Source: Leptobrachium leishanense (lineage: Eukaryota > Chordata > Amphibia > Anura > Megophryidae). Taken from it: a stretch of DNA of 64,000 bases. Below, piece by piece: positions 1-10,392 of the stretch (the stretch's first letter is position 1; every line of letters starts with the position of its first letter). The stretch lies in NCBI GenBank assembly GCA_009667805.1, contig RXON01001573.1, positions 1 through 64,000 on the forward strand, read 5' to 3'. Below the pieces are notes generated by a model. It made no database searches and had not been told where the DNA came from. It saw only the letters and a list, made by a program, of their open reading frames with translations. The position numbers were made by a program, and so were the translations under genes.

Positions 1-328
1 TTCCCACTATGCTCATGTGAGTCCTGTAACCACTGGACCACCTGGGATTTAACCCCCTCCCTGCCAAAAAGGACAAGCAGTAGTGGGGACAATATGCTCA
101 TATTGCTATTTTAATGTTTAATCTATACATTTTAAATATAATTAGCATCTTAATATTATTTATCTCAATAATAGTTATTTTTATATATAATTCATTTTAC
201 TATATCATTCTAGTAATGTAAAAGCAGGCCTTTTCAACACAGTCCTGAATATATTGTTGCTCTCAGTGAGATTCCAACCTTCCTTTATATTTACCCACAG
301 TAGTAACAGCACAGGAGCAAGAAATTAA
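1..328. other. AT-rich non-coding sequence, no gene seen
   Basis: I see no open frame of note, splice-flanked exon or recognisable transposon here. Its last 8 bases, GAAATTAA (321-328), are the left target-site copy of the hAT element that follows. Confidence 0.6.
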
Positions 329-479
329 TAGGGATGCACCGATACCACTTTACCACTTTTTTAAGACCGATACTTTTGTTCAAGTACTCACCGATACCGA
401 GTACCGATACTTTTATTTTATGTCATGTGACCACTTTCCAATAAGAACAGACCTCATATAAAAATGCCCCCAGGTCTCA

Positions 480-1030
480 TGGATATGCCTCCCCAGCTCA
501 TGGATAATGCCCCCCAGTTCATGGATTTGCCCCCAGCTCTCATACATATTGCCTCCAGCTCATGGATTTGCCCCCCAGCTCATGGATTTGCCCCCAGCTC
601 TCATAGATATTCATGTATTTGCCCCCCAGCTCATGGATAATGCCCCCCAGCTCATGGATATGCCCCCCAGCTTTCATGGATATGCCCCCCAGCTCATGGA
701 TATGCCCCCAGCTCTCATAGATATTGCCTCCAGCTCATGGATATGCCCCAGCTCATGGATTATGCCCCCCAGCTCTCATAGATATTGCCCCCAGCTCATG
801 GATAATGCCCCCCAGCTCATGGATTATGCCCCCCAGCTCTCATAGATATTCATGTATTTGCCTCCCAGCTCATGGATAATGCCCCCAGCTCTCATAGATA
901 TTCATGTATTTGCTCCCAGCTCATGGATAATGCCCCCCACATCATGGATAACGCCCCCACATCATGGATAATGCCCCCCACATCATGGATTTGCCCCCCC
1001 AGCTCGTGGATAATGCCCCCCAGCTCACCT
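480..1030. repeat. Minisatellite inside the hAT element, about 20-bp units
   Basis: About 25 degenerate units of the type GCCCCCCAGCTCATGGATAA run head to tail, with alternating TCATAGATATT and TCATGGATAT variants. The same core returns in three other arrays in this window (12.37-13.17, 14.79-15.25 and 50.69-52.79 kb). Confidence 0.92.
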
Positions 1031-1500
1031 GGCACTCACCGCGTTCATACTTACCTTCCTGAGCGACGCCGGGAAATTCTTTGCGCGTGCGCTCTTTGGA
1101 AGGCCCCCAGCCGCGATCACATGGTCCCACGTGTTCGTGGCTGGGGGCCTTCCAACGAGCGCACGCACGAAACTTTCCCGGCGTCGCTCAGGAAGGTAAG
1201 TATGAACGCGGTGAGTGCCAGGTGCCTGTCCGAATGCTCTATCGGCATTCGGACAGGCCCTGTAGCTGCTCTCCATGTGCTTTCATACTTACCTTCCTGA
1301 GCGACGCCGGGAAAGTTTCCGCGCGTGCGCTCGTTGGAAGGCCCCCAGCCGCAACCACATGGGACCACGTGATCGCGGCTGGGGGCCTTCCAACGAGCGC
1401 ACGCGCAAAGACTTTCCCGGCGTCGCCCAGGAAGGTAAGTATGAACGCGGTGAGCAGCTGCAGGGCCTGTCCGAATGCCGATAGAGCATTAGGACAGCCG
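1029..1500. repeat. Two long palindromic modules with shared arms, plus small palindromes
   Basis: Module one (about 1033-1221) and module two (about 1275-1460) are imperfect palindromes with arms near 90 bp. Each opens with CATACTTACCTTCCTGAGCG and closes with the reverse complement, which ends in GGTAAGTATGAACGCGGTGAG. The centres carry CACGTG-type sequence. A small stem (GCCTGTCCGAATGC and its complement) lies between them, and a related one follows module two. The arms read as a 5' splice site consensus (GGTAAGTAT), but no splicing evidence is available. Confidence 0.85.
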
Positions 1501-1710
1501 CCCCAGCCCCTCGGATGCCAGCAAGCCGGCTCAATGCCGGCTTCCGGTATCGGGGAAAATATCGGGGGTACTGCATGAGTACCAAGTACTCCTGTAGTAC
1601 CTGGAATTGGCACCGATACTAGTATCGGTGCAACCCTAGAAATTAACATTTCAGAATTCCTGGATTTTTATATAATAATTGAGTTTTATTGCTGTGGAGC
1701 TCTGTGATAC

Positions 1711-2174
1711 TGTCAGGGATCAGCACCAGTGTGTGCACAACAACCAGATCTGCATCAGTGCTATCCATGAATAGTGCTGCCTCAGCCAATCCAGCACTCA
1801 AAGGGGTTAATCAGTTAAACACAAACATACACATACCCTCCTGCCTGTCTGTCAGTAAAAGAGAAACTCCCCCCTGTGCACCTTGGCTTTGCATTGCAAG
1901 TCATTCCCTGAAAGTGTTCTGACCCCTCTCTGTAATCTTGCTGATAACCGTGTACCAGACCCTGCTTGACCCACCAACCTTGCCACCTTGCTTCCAGCCA
2001 CTGATCACAGACCGTCCTGACTATTCTCCCTGGTTTACCCTTTTGTACTGCGCCATGGACTCTGACCTGTATCAGCCAGCCTCTCCTCAGGTACAACCTG
2101 CATATCCCTGCCTAAAGGGTTCTAACCCCTCGAACTTGGGTCCCACCACACATATGCCAGGTGCCGCCCTGACA
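1711..2174. mobile_element. Solo LTR, 464 bp, with 5-bp target-site duplication
   Basis: The segment begins TGTCAGGG and ends CCCTGACA, the TG...CA form with short inverted ends usual for LTRs. It is flanked by perfect GATAC duplications (1706-1710 and 2175-2179). No internal retroelement sequence remains, so it is best read as a solo LTR left by LTR-LTR recombination. The family is not recognised. Confidence 0.8.
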
Positions 2175-2177
2175 GAT

Positions 2178-2259
2178 ACAGTAATGTGCACTGTGTATGA
2201 ATGTGAGTTTTATTGCTGTGGAGCTCTGTGATACATTCATACACAGTGCACATTACTGT
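2178..2259. repeat. Perfect 26-bp inverted repeat beside the solo LTR
   Basis: The left arm (2178-2203, starting ACAGTAATGTGCACTGTG) is the exact reverse complement of the right arm (2234-2259), with a 30-base spacer that includes ATTGCTGTGGAGCTCTG. That spacer sequence also occurs upstream of the solo LTR near 1688-1705 and again near 2264-2280. The LTR therefore landed in a small locally duplicated and inverted tract. Confidence 0.85.
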
Positions 2260-2299
2260 GTTTTATTGCTGTGGAGCTCTGATACAGTAATGTGCGGTG

Positions 2300-2583
2300 T
2301 GTATAAGCGTATTTCTTCGTGGATCAAGAAGCTTTTACCCACATATTAAATATTATAACCCATAATATTCTGTGTCTGCAGGAAGTCATCCAGTCGCTGC
2401 TTAACCCTTAATATTCTGTGTCTGCAGGAAGTCATCCAGTCATTTTTTAAAAGTCTGTACAGACTCTGACCCAACCACCTCAACAGGCAGAGAATTCCAC
2501 AGCTTTATTGTTCTCAATGTAAAATAACCCTTCCTATGCTTTAGGCTGAATTTCCTTTCATCCAGTGTAAATGGGTGACCCTG
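2300..2583 (-). mobile_element. CR1-type LINE 3' fragment, piece 1
   Basis: Read on the minus strand this gives the end of a CR1-clade reverse transcriptase ORF: residues like FTLRTIKLWNSLPVEVV (about 2480-2530), then a phenylalanine-lysine rich end. About 45 bp containing TCTGTGTCTGCAGGAAGTCA are tandemly duplicated. The fragment continues at 9262 after the gypsy element and again at 10393 after a solo LTR, so all three pieces were once contiguous. Confidence 0.75.
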
Positions 2584-3229
2584 TGTCACGCTCATTCAAG
2601 GGGTGGCTGGAACCCAGTATGCAAGTGGTCACAGGGGTTGTAAATATATATCGTAGTACAAGAGAATAATCCGTAGGCAGTGGTCAATGAAAGCAAAAGG
2701 TCGGGCCGGCAGCAGACTTTGAAACGTGGAGGAGAGCAAAGGGTCAAAACACAGATAAGGGAGAATAGGAATAAGCACTAGTTCAATGGACTAACAGCAC
2801 AATACTGAAGCAATGCCAGAGAGCAGTCTCTGGTCTTTTATAGGAGGTGGACACGCCTCCAGCTCAGCATCCACCCCTCCTTCCTCCATTGCGTTGGAGG
2901 TCGGTAACTCCGCCCTGGGCCATGCTGGGTTTGGGTCTGCTCTGCTCCCGTCCATCAGATCTATCAAAAGGTCATCCAGCCCCCGGGCGCCATCTTGGCC
3001 AGATCCCCGTGTGCGGCGTCCTGCACGGCAGTGGACCGCGGCACCAGCCGCTGGTCGCCGCACCAGGCAGGAGACATATGTTGCCGGGAGGGCCGGCCAC
3101 CCAGGACGCGGGGTTCAGAGCACCGGAGGCCCCGACGGCGAGGAATGAGAGGACCCCGATGACCTGTCAGCACCAGGGGGAGAGCCGGCAAGGGATGAGG
3201 ACGGACGCGGCCGGGGGTAAGGCGTGACA
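2584..3229 (-). repeat. 3' LTR of the chromovirus
   Basis: 646 bp beginning TGTCACGC and ending GCGTGACA on the plus strand, nearly identical to 8614-9261. The adjoining G-rich tract on the minus strand is the expected plus-strand primer. Short open frames on both strands inside it are not genes. Confidence 0.92.
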
Positions 3230-3324
3230 GAACCCCCCCCGAAGGAGCAACCTCCGGGTGCGAACAGGGCCAGGCCTCTCAGGGTGAGCCCGATGGAAGG
3301 CACGAAGACAGACGGGAGCTTGGA

Positions 3325-3440
3325 CCTGAGAGGCCGGTTCCCACGATCGTTCCCCCGGGCCATACCCCTTCCAGTGAATAAGATAGTACAGTCTGCCTCT
3401 ACGGATTTGGGAATCAAGAATCTCCTCCACTTCGTACTCC
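3325..3440 (-). pseudogene. Chromodomain at the C-terminus of the chromovirus Pol
   Basis: On the minus strand the frame starting near 3565 ends in a classic chromodomain: EYEVEEILDSQ, then LYYLIHWKGYGPGERSWEPA. The aromatic and acidic residues used for methyl-lysine binding in this family are present. In chromoviruses this module follows the integrase and is thought to steer integration towards marked chromatin. It is preceded by the integrase tail LQVHPVFHVSLLKPW. The reading frame beyond it runs into the LTR without a clear natural stop. Confidence 0.88.
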
Positions 3441-3564
3441 AGTGTATCGTTAACTACAATAGGTGAAGGGGGAGAGGGAGTTCTGGTGGGAAAAAGATCA
3501 GGGGTCCAAGGTTTCAGGAGGGAAACATGGAACACTGGGTGAACCTGAAGGGAAGGTGGTAGCA

Positions 3565-4600
3565 CTAACTAACCGCAACTGGATTAACAATGGAAGCGAC
3601 ACGAAAGGGGCCTAGGTAACGTGGAGCGAGTTTCTTGGATGGGCAGGAAAGGTGAAGATGTTTGGTTGATAGAAGGACGAGATCCCCAATATGGTAATCA
3701 GGAGCAGGATGCCTCCGTAGATCGGCTGCCTTTTTGTATCTTGATTGCGCTTGCAGTAAGTTCATTTTGGCAAGATCAAAACCTCTCTGTAGACTGGTTA
3801 CATGGAGGGAGACATCAGGAACTGATGAAGGTTCTGGTAGATTCGGAATAGAAGTAGGATGGAAACCGTAGAAGATAAAGAAGGGGGATTCTTTCGTTGT
3901 TTCAGGTTGTTGTGAATTATAGGTGAATTCAGCCGTAGGAAGGAGGTCCACCCAGTCGTCCTGTATATGGGTCGTGTAACATCGTAGATAGTGTTCCAAT
4001 GTTTGGTTGGTTCGCTCTGTTTGTCCATTAGATTGAGGATGATAGGCCGATGTCAGATTGCCTGTGAAAAGAAGAAGGGAGCAAAAAGCCTTCCAAAACT
4101 TTGAGGTAAACTGGGATCCACGATCCGATGTAACGGACTCTGGAAGAGCGTGAAGCTGGAAAACGTAAGAAAAACAGAGACGCTGTTTCTTTATCTGTGG
4201 GTACTCCTGTACAGGGAATAAATTGTGCCATGTTTGTGAATTGGTCGACTACCACCATAATGGTAGTACAGCGTTGTGACAAGGGTAGTTCAACGATAAA
4301 GTCGGTGGATATGTGGGCCCACGGATGTGTTGGAACGGGCAAAGGATGTAGCAGTCCCATAGGCTTTATATTGCATATTTTGTTCCGTTGACATACGGTA
4401 CATGACTTGACGTATTGTTCCACCGTATGTGGCAATGATGGCCACCAGAACTGACGTCTGATTCTGTTCAAGGTTTTCTTCACTCCTTGGTGTCCGGATA
4501 CCAAAGAGTCATGGCAGTGACGTAAGACCTCTGATCTTGCACCTTCTGGGACAAAGATACGGCCTCGTACCCTATGGACACCTTCAGAGGTGACTGACAG
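3565..4600 (-). pseudogene. Chromovirus integrase (zinc-binding and catalytic core), frameshifted
   Basis: The zinc-binding part is visible near 4380-4500 (GHQGVKKTLNRIRRQFWWP, then CTVCQRNK). The catalytic core follows with the first aspartate in ISTDFIVELP (about 4300). A frameshift near 4150 moves the second-aspartate motif (SDRGSQFT) to another frame, and the third acidic motif (NGQTERTNQ) lies near 4010. The C-terminal part (3565-3999) carries the usual GDLVLLSTKHL and KLAPRYLGPF motifs. The domain is complete in outline but cannot be translated as one chain here. Confidence 0.85.
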
Positions 4601-4630
4601 GGGTAAAGTGGCTGGGAGACGTTTGATCTG

Positions 4631-5084
4631 TTACTGGAGTGATATGCTTACACCGATGAAATGCTCTTTTTTCAATATGGTATGCAAGGTGTTAGCAGAA
4701 GATGGAACCCCTTTGCCAATTCTGTAGAGGGTATCTGCTTTGCCATTACGGGAACCTGGTCTATAAGTGATATGAAAAGAAAAGCGGTCAAAAAACAGGG
4801 CCCAACGTGCCTGTCGTGGTCGTAATCGTTTGGCTGATTGCAAATACTCAAGGTTTCGGTGGTCTGTAAAGACTGTTATAGGGTACACAGCTCCTTCCAA
4901 TAAGTGACGCCACTCCTCGAAGGCCTTTTTATAGCTAGGAGTTCTCTGTCTCCTATATCATAGTTCTGCTAAGAGGGGCCTAGTTTCTTGGAATGAAAGG
5001 CCACGGGATGCAATAGGCCTTCTTTGGACCATTGTGATAATATTGCTCCTGTGGCGTATTTGGAAGCGTCAACTTTGACGAAGT
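4631..5084 (-). pseudogene. Chromovirus RNase H domain, cut by an LTR insertion
   Basis: The frame contains [11 protein letters not shown], then [22 protein letters not shown] and GKADTL, the second half of a Ty3/gypsy RNase H. The upstream half continues to 5084, where the 5090-6155 insertion splits it from the reverse transcriptase. Frame changes near 4900 show it is inactive. Confidence 0.82.
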
Positions 5085-5089
5085 ACGGT

Positions 5090-6155
5090 TATGACGGAAT
5101 GGGATGTTGTTCCGCCTGCGGGTGTGCTCTATCTGCGTGACCCCGTCGCTTACCGCTGGCCCGACTACCGAGTGGCGCGCACTCGGCGTCTCGTGCGGCC
5201 TGGTGACCCCGGGGAGGGGTTAGCGGGCGGTGGAGGGGACCCCTGCCTAGAACCAGCCCGACCACTGAGCCATACGGCACTCAGCGTCCCGAGCAGCTGG
5301 TTCACTGACCTTGCGGGTGTGGGGCGTTCGTGGAGATCGGATCTGCCAGCCGCGGAGGAATCTTCGTATCTTATGTGGGAAGTTTCGGATCTTCTGCGGG
5401 AAACGTTTCCGATCCCGGCGCGGGTAAATCTTCGGATCTCAGTGGAGGACTCTTCGGATCGGGGACAGATGAATCTTCGGATCTTGCGGATCGGCGAGGG
5501 ATTCGGATCTTACCGCATCCCTCGCAATACCGAAGCGCGGTACAACGGCCGCGCCTTCGGATCGGATCTCTCGATCTGGGACCGAATCACCTTCCGCTGC
5601 GCCTCTGCCCTGATGCTCGATGCAGGCACAGAGCGCTCGGTTCGGTTCGGATCTGGGACACCGCCCCTGAGACCTCGAGGGATTCTCAGAACGAAAAGTA
5701 CGGCGGAGAAAAAGACACATCAGTCAAAGCTGGATGCACTGCAAAATCTGCCTTTATTTTCCACAACACACGCATTTATCACTTTACACACTTATGAATA
5801 CACATGGGGATCCCTGGCCCGCCCACACAAGTCCATTGGCCCTCGCTGGCAGGAGGCACCCTGGCCCCGATTCGTATTGGCCGTTACGAATCGGGGAGTT
5901 GCCGATTCGGCCAATTTTACGATCCGAGTATTCTGATCTGAACCACGAGGTGATCAGAAAATGGCGGCGGGCGTGGCAGACAAAGGGAATTACATTTCAC
6001 AATACCAACAGGGGACACTTTATTACACCACACAATAATCACATCTAAATAAAAGTACTTATAAAACTAGGTGCGTGCCACCACACCCAAGTGTCCGTAG
6101 CCACCACTGTCACTGCACCGCCCCTGGCTGAGGGTGCTGGGCCATTCCGTGACAA
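5090..6155. mobile_element. Probable solo LTR (1.07 kb) inside chromovirus pol
   Basis: The insertion interrupts pol between the reverse transcriptase and RNase H. Exact ACGGT copies flank it (5085-5089 and 6156-6160). Its ends are near-inverted: TATGACGGAATGG on the left against TGTCACGGAATGG from the right. A 5-bp duplication and a TGTCACGG...CCGTGACA form fit an LTR whose first G has mutated; a DNA transposon with 5-bp duplications is the alternative. An AATAAA occurs near 6048. A run of CTTCGGATCT-like repeats fills 5340-5520. The 281-codon plus-strand frame inside shows no known domain. Confidence 0.65.
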
Positions 6156-6242
6156 CGGTGCTTGAGGTTCCAGTAATCGAAGAAGGGGAGCCGTGGAGAA
6201 GCAGGTACGCAACGTATCAAATGCTTTCTGAGCCGCAGGAGT

Positions 6243-7766
6243 TCATTCAAATCGGGTCGTTTGTTTTGTGAGGCATGTCAAGGGTTGTATGATATTGGAA
6301 AAGTGATTGATGAATCGCCGGTAGAAATTGGCAAAGCCGATAAATCTCTGAACGTCTTTTTTTGTTTTTGGAATGGGCCAAGCAGTAATAGCCTCTATCT
6401 TCTGTGGGTCCATTTCTACCTGTCCTGGGGACAGTATGAATCCTAAAAAGGAGACTGTAGTGACCTCAAAGACACATTTGTCAAGTTTAGCATAAAGGTG
6501 ATTGGTTTTGCAACGTCTCCGGGACAAAGTCATGTGTTTGCGGTGTTCGACTAGAGAGGGGGAAAAGACAAGTATGTCATCCAGATATACGACTACGAAC
6601 TGATCAAGCAGATCTCGGAAGACGTCGTTCACAAAATGCTGAAACGTAGCCGGGGCATTACAGAGCCCATAGGGCATAACGGTATATTCATAATGTCCGT
6701 ATCTAGATCTGAACGCTGTCTTTCATTCATCGCCCTCACGTATTCGTATCAGATTGTATGCACCACGAAGATCAAGCTTGGAGTAGATCTGGGCGGTCTT
6801 TAGTTTCTCTAGTAGTTCTGGGATGAGTGGTAGAGGATATCGATTCTTTACAGTGACTTTGTTGAGGTCCCTGTAATCTATACATGGACGTAGTCCTCCA
6901 TCCTTCTTACTGACGAAGAATATCCCAGCTCCGGCCGGAGAGGTAGAGGAGCGTAGGAATCCTTTCTGGAGGTTTTCTTCGATATATTCTTTTAGCACCT
7001 TCAGTTCGGGCCCAGATAGAGGATAAAGACGACCATACGGAATCGTAGCACCAGGCAATAGGTCAATGGGACAATTGTATGCTCGTCTAGGAGGTAATGA
7101 TTCAGCCTTTTTTTCATCAAAGACATCTGCAAAAGGAAGGTAGACCTTGGGTAATTGTACGTTAAGATGTACCATGTGGGTATCCAGTACGGAATTAATG
7201 GCATGCGTTTTTTGACAGCAGAAGGTGTTGCAATGAGGAGAGGAGAAGGTCAGCTGTCCTGTTGACCACTGAATATGAGGATCATGGGTTCGTAACCATG
7301 GCAACCCAAGGATTACAGGAAAAGTGGGTGAAGTGACTATGTCTAACACAAGAGGTTCTCTAGGACCTGCTCCTATGGACATGTGTACCGAGATGGTTTC
7401 ATACTTGATAGGACCGGATTTCAATGATGAGCCATCCATCATCTGAATTGCAATAGGGGTATTTTTATTTACTAAAGGCATTCCTATACATGAGGCCATT
7501 TCAGCGTCCAGAACCACACCCACTAGCCCCGGAATCCACCATGGCCTGTAACGGAATCTCTTTCTGCTGCCACTGTAATAAGACAGACACAAGTAATAGC
7601 GGGGTGAGCAGTGTTCTGGGTGTGAGAGGAGAAATAAGACGAAGACAAGTACCTCTTGAGGCTTTGGCTGGGCAAGTACGAGCCTGGTGATTTGGTTCTC
7701 CACAGTAGGTACAGAGGTGCAGTCTACGACGACGATCCAATTCGGCCGGGGGTAGACGCCCGTCAA
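6243..7766 (-). pseudogene. Chromovirus protease and reverse transcriptase
   Basis: The frame at 6723-7766 carries the post-protease region (VTSPTFPVILGLPWL) and the reverse transcriptase start (FFVSKKDGGLRPCIDYRDLN, KNRYPLPLIPELL, IYSKLDLRGAYNLIRI). The frame at 6243-6677 carries MPYGLCNAPATFQ and the catalytic YLDD in VVYLDDILVFS, then FLGFILSPG and the connection to RNase H. A break at about 6680-6720 separates the two. The protease DSGAS motif sits in the overlapping frame at 7501-7929. Key catalytic residues are kept but the chain is broken. Confidence 0.9.
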
Positions 7767-8625
7767 CGAGGCCTATCTGCATAGGTTCAGCTGGTACAGC
7801 GGGATTGGTTACAGGGACCAAGGCTCTGGAAGAGACAGGAACCAGTGCTGTGGGAGTAGAAGAGCGTGGGGGAAATACGGTATTAGCTCGCTCAAGGCGT
7901 CTTTCTCGTAGACGACGATCCACCTCCACACAAAACCTTGTAAGCCCTTCCAGAGTAGGAGGAACGCCTACTCAGGCTAATTCATCCTTCAGAGGTTCTG
8001 ATAGGCCCAGACGGAATTGATCAATAAGAGCTGTCTCATTCCAGCAGGTGTCATGTGCATGATGGCGAAAGTCCGTTATATATTCTTCCACTGGTCTGCG
8101 ACCCTGTCTCAAAGCACGGATGGCATGTTGAGCTGTGGCTTGCTGATTCGGGTCTTTATACATCGTTTCCAGGGCTTCTGCAAACGTTGCCCATGATTCC
8201 AACACTGGGTCTTGTATACGAAGAAGGGTATGGGCCCATTTCTTTGGTTCACCTCCCAGAAGAGTAATCACTGTGCGTACCTTGACGTAATCTGATGCAT
8301 AGGTACAGGGTTTCAGTGTGAACAACAAATGACAGTCCAAAAGGAAAGCATCAAACTTGGCTCGGTCACCTGTGAACTGGTCAGGTAGTGGGACCATAGG
8401 TTCCACAAGAGGAAGGTCATCGTCGTGGTGTGGATGTTGAGGAGCATTAGGTTGAGAATAGGGAGGTGGTGCCACAGGGGCATGTATCTGGGTCTGGAGG
8501 TTTCTATGCTCGAGTTGTAAGTCCTGGAAGGAATGGGTCAGCGACGTAACTTGTCTGGACAGAGTAGTAAGAACTTCTGTGACTTCTGCGAGTTCCATTG
8601 TGGCTTCAGTATCTGTCACGCTCAT
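7501..8625 (-). pseudogene. Chromovirus gag
   Basis: The first frame (7972-8625, 217 codons) is a retrotransposon capsid of the sushi/Mart type: PLPDQFTGDRAKFDAFLLDC, then LLGGEPKKWAHTLL and RQGRRPVEEYITDFR. After a frame change near 7960 the second frame (7501-7929) gives a zinc knuckle, CTYCGEPNHQARTC, and runs into the protease. The first ATG lies 11 bases inside the 5' LTR (8625); a second in-frame ATG lies at 8595. A start at or in the LTR edge is in line with self-primed chromoviruses. Confidence 0.87.
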
Positions 8626-9261
8626 TCAAGGGGTGGCTGGAACCCAGTATGCAAGTGGTGACAGGGGGTGTAAATATATATTGTAGTACAAGAGGATAAT
8701 CCGTAGGCAGTGGTCAATGAAAGCAAAAGGTCGGGGCCGGCAGCAGACTTCGAAACGTGGAGGAGAGCAAAGGGTCAAAACACAGATAAGGGAGAATAGG
8801 AATAAGCACTAGTTTACTGGACTAACAGCACAATACTGAAGCAATGCCAGAGAGCAGTCTCTGGTCTTTTATAGGAGGTGGACACGCCTCCAGCTCAGCA
8901 TCCACCCCTCCTTCCTCCATTGCGTTGGAGGTCGGTAACTCCGCCCTGGGCCATGCTGGGTTTGGGTCTGCTCTGCTCCCGTCCATCAGATCTATCAAAA
9001 CGTGATCCAGCCCCCGGGCGCCATCTTGGCCAGATCCCCGTGTGCAGCGTCCTGCACGGCAGCGGACCGCGGCACCAGCCGCTGGTCGCCGCACCAGGCA
9101 AGAGACCATATGTCGCCGGGAGGGTCGGCCACCCAGGACGCGGGGTTCAGAGGACCGGAGGCCCCGACGGCGCGGAGTGAGAGGACCCCGATGACCTGTC
9201 AGCACCAGGGGAAGAGCAGACAAGGGATGAGGACGGACGCGGCCGGGTGTAAGGCGTGACA
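8614..9261 (-). repeat. 5' LTR of the chromovirus
   Basis: 648 bp, ends TGTCACGC and GCGTGACA on the plus strand, matching 2584-3229 with roughly two dozen differences by eye. On the minus strand the sequence just after the LTR is GATACTGAAGCCACAATGG, which I do not recognise as complementary to a tRNA 3' end. Confidence 0.92.
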
Positions 9262-9457
9262 CCCCATGTCCTGTGTATAGTCCTGTTAATGAATAGGTTT
9301 CCAGACAATGGTTTATAATGGCCCTGCATATATTTATATAAGGTTATCAGATCCTTCTGAGGCGCTGTATTTATTTATATAAGGTTAACAGATCCCTCTA
9401 AGGCCCCGTATATATTTATATAAAGTTATCAGATTCCTCTGAAACCCTGTATAGATT
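9262..9457 (-). mobile_element. CR1-type LINE 3' fragment, piece 2
   Basis: This continues piece 1 past the gypsy insertion. On the minus strand it encodes LITLYKYMQGHYKPL-like residues, the usual upstream context of the CR1 C-terminal motif. About 43 bp (TATTTATATAAGGTTATCAG and following) are tandemly repeated three times at 9331-9457, with a fourth partial copy after the next insertion (10393). Confidence 0.72.
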
Positions 9458-10392
9458 TGTAGCGCTGTTTAAAACTGTGTTGCTGTAATTGCTTGTTTTT
9501 GCCCACCAGAGGGAGACAAAAGCCATATGGACTATGCGGGACCTAAACGAACTACAATATCCATCAGGCTTTGCGGCAGATACAGGAAGTGGGTGGGACA
9601 GAGGGGAAGGACGTAAGCAGCCTCGTGCGGGGGAGCACCAGAGTGAGCGGCGAAAGACAGAGGACGCAAGTGAGACTGCCAGGGATCGAGATCAGGCCGG
9701 AGTGCAGACGCTGCTTCGAGGGCACTGGAGATCGGTACAGTAACTTGCGGAGGCATGCCCATTTATCGCTGAGACGTTTGCGCAGAACTTCAGTTCCAGT
9801 TGGACCCCCTGTAAGGAGACCGCGATGATCCATGGGGAGTGCAAGCGGTAGGCCGTAGTTTCTTGTGTTGGAGATCGGACAAGCAAGAGAGCGGACCCGG
9901 TGGCACAGAGTTCCGGAGGACAAGCGGAGAGACATCCTTGATCGGGCAGTGGGACAGATTGTCTAACGGATGGGTGAGAGGCCTTACAGGCCGCAAGTCC
10001 GAGTATAACCAAACATGCTGCATTATTGTTCAAATCTACAGGGCCCCGACGTGACTAGTCGAAGATTTGCTTATTCCATTCACTGGCCAGTTGAATACGG
10101 TACCCGGGTACACGAATCAATACACGTACACCTTTTTGAGACATTACATTCACGGGACTTACACTCCAGAACTGAGGGGGTTAATCCTTTTTCTTTTGCC
10201 GCCGCGTGTTTTTCCCGCATTACGAAATCCTGTCGTTCATATACCGTATTTACATTACTTATCTCAATAAAGTGGCATATATAAAGTATATAATCTATAA
10301 AATCCACAACAGTGCTGGTGTATATTTATTCCCTAGTGCGGTGAGACTAACCCGAGGTTAATTCAGCGGCTCCTCCGGGAGTGAGCGCTACA
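9458..10392 (+). mobile_element. Solo LTR of the PNMA-like gypsy family
   Basis: 935 bp from TGTAGCGCTG to GAGCGCTACA, colinear with the LTR at 15917-16877. Shared landmarks include CCACCAGAGGGAGACA, GTGACTAGTCGAAGATT and ACTGGCCAGTTGAATAC. AATAAA at about 10266 may be its polyadenylation signal. No internal sequence is attached on either side: both flanks are the same CR1 fragment. Flanking bases (AGATT and TATTT) do not give a clean duplication. Confidence 0.85.

Larger units (their letters stand above)
329..1638. mobile_element. Non-autonomous hAT-type DNA transposon, 1.31 kb
   Basis: The ends form terminal inverted repeats: TAGGGATGCACCGATAC on the left, and the reverse complement of the right end reads TAGGGTTGCACCGATAC, one mismatch in 17. 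A perfect 8-bp target-site duplication GAAATTAA lies at 321-328 and 1639-1646, which is the hAT signature length. There is no transposase: the interior is a minisatellite (about 480-1030) followed by palindromic GC-rich modules (1029-1500). The element was therefore mobilised in trans or is a derivative that gained satellite sequence. The open frames inside are shadows of the repeats. Confidence 0.9.
2584..9261 (-). mobile_element. Ty3/gypsy chromovirus retrotransposon, nearly full length
   Basis: Two LTRs (2584-3229 and 8614-9261) enclose, in minus-strand order, gag, protease, reverse transcriptase, RNase H, integrase and a chromodomain, the layout of vertebrate chromoviruses. By eye the LTRs differ at roughly two dozen positions, so this is not a recent insertion. 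A polypurine tract (GGGGGGGGTTC on the minus strand, about 3230-3241) abuts the 3' LTR. Flanks CCCTG and CCCCA match at only 3 of 5 bases, so the target duplication is decayed. A 1.07 kb LTR-like element (5090-6155) interrupts pol, and several frameshifts break it. Confidence 0.93.

Noticed and set aside
2813..3227. Overlapping frames of 90-146 codons in both gypsy LTRs
   Set aside because: They occur on both strands of an LTR and match nothing; conserved between LTRs only because the LTRs are copies.
5091..5936. A 281-codon plus-strand frame inside the chromovirus
   Set aside because: It lies in an LTR-like insertion, lacks any known motif and has overlapping frames of similar length.
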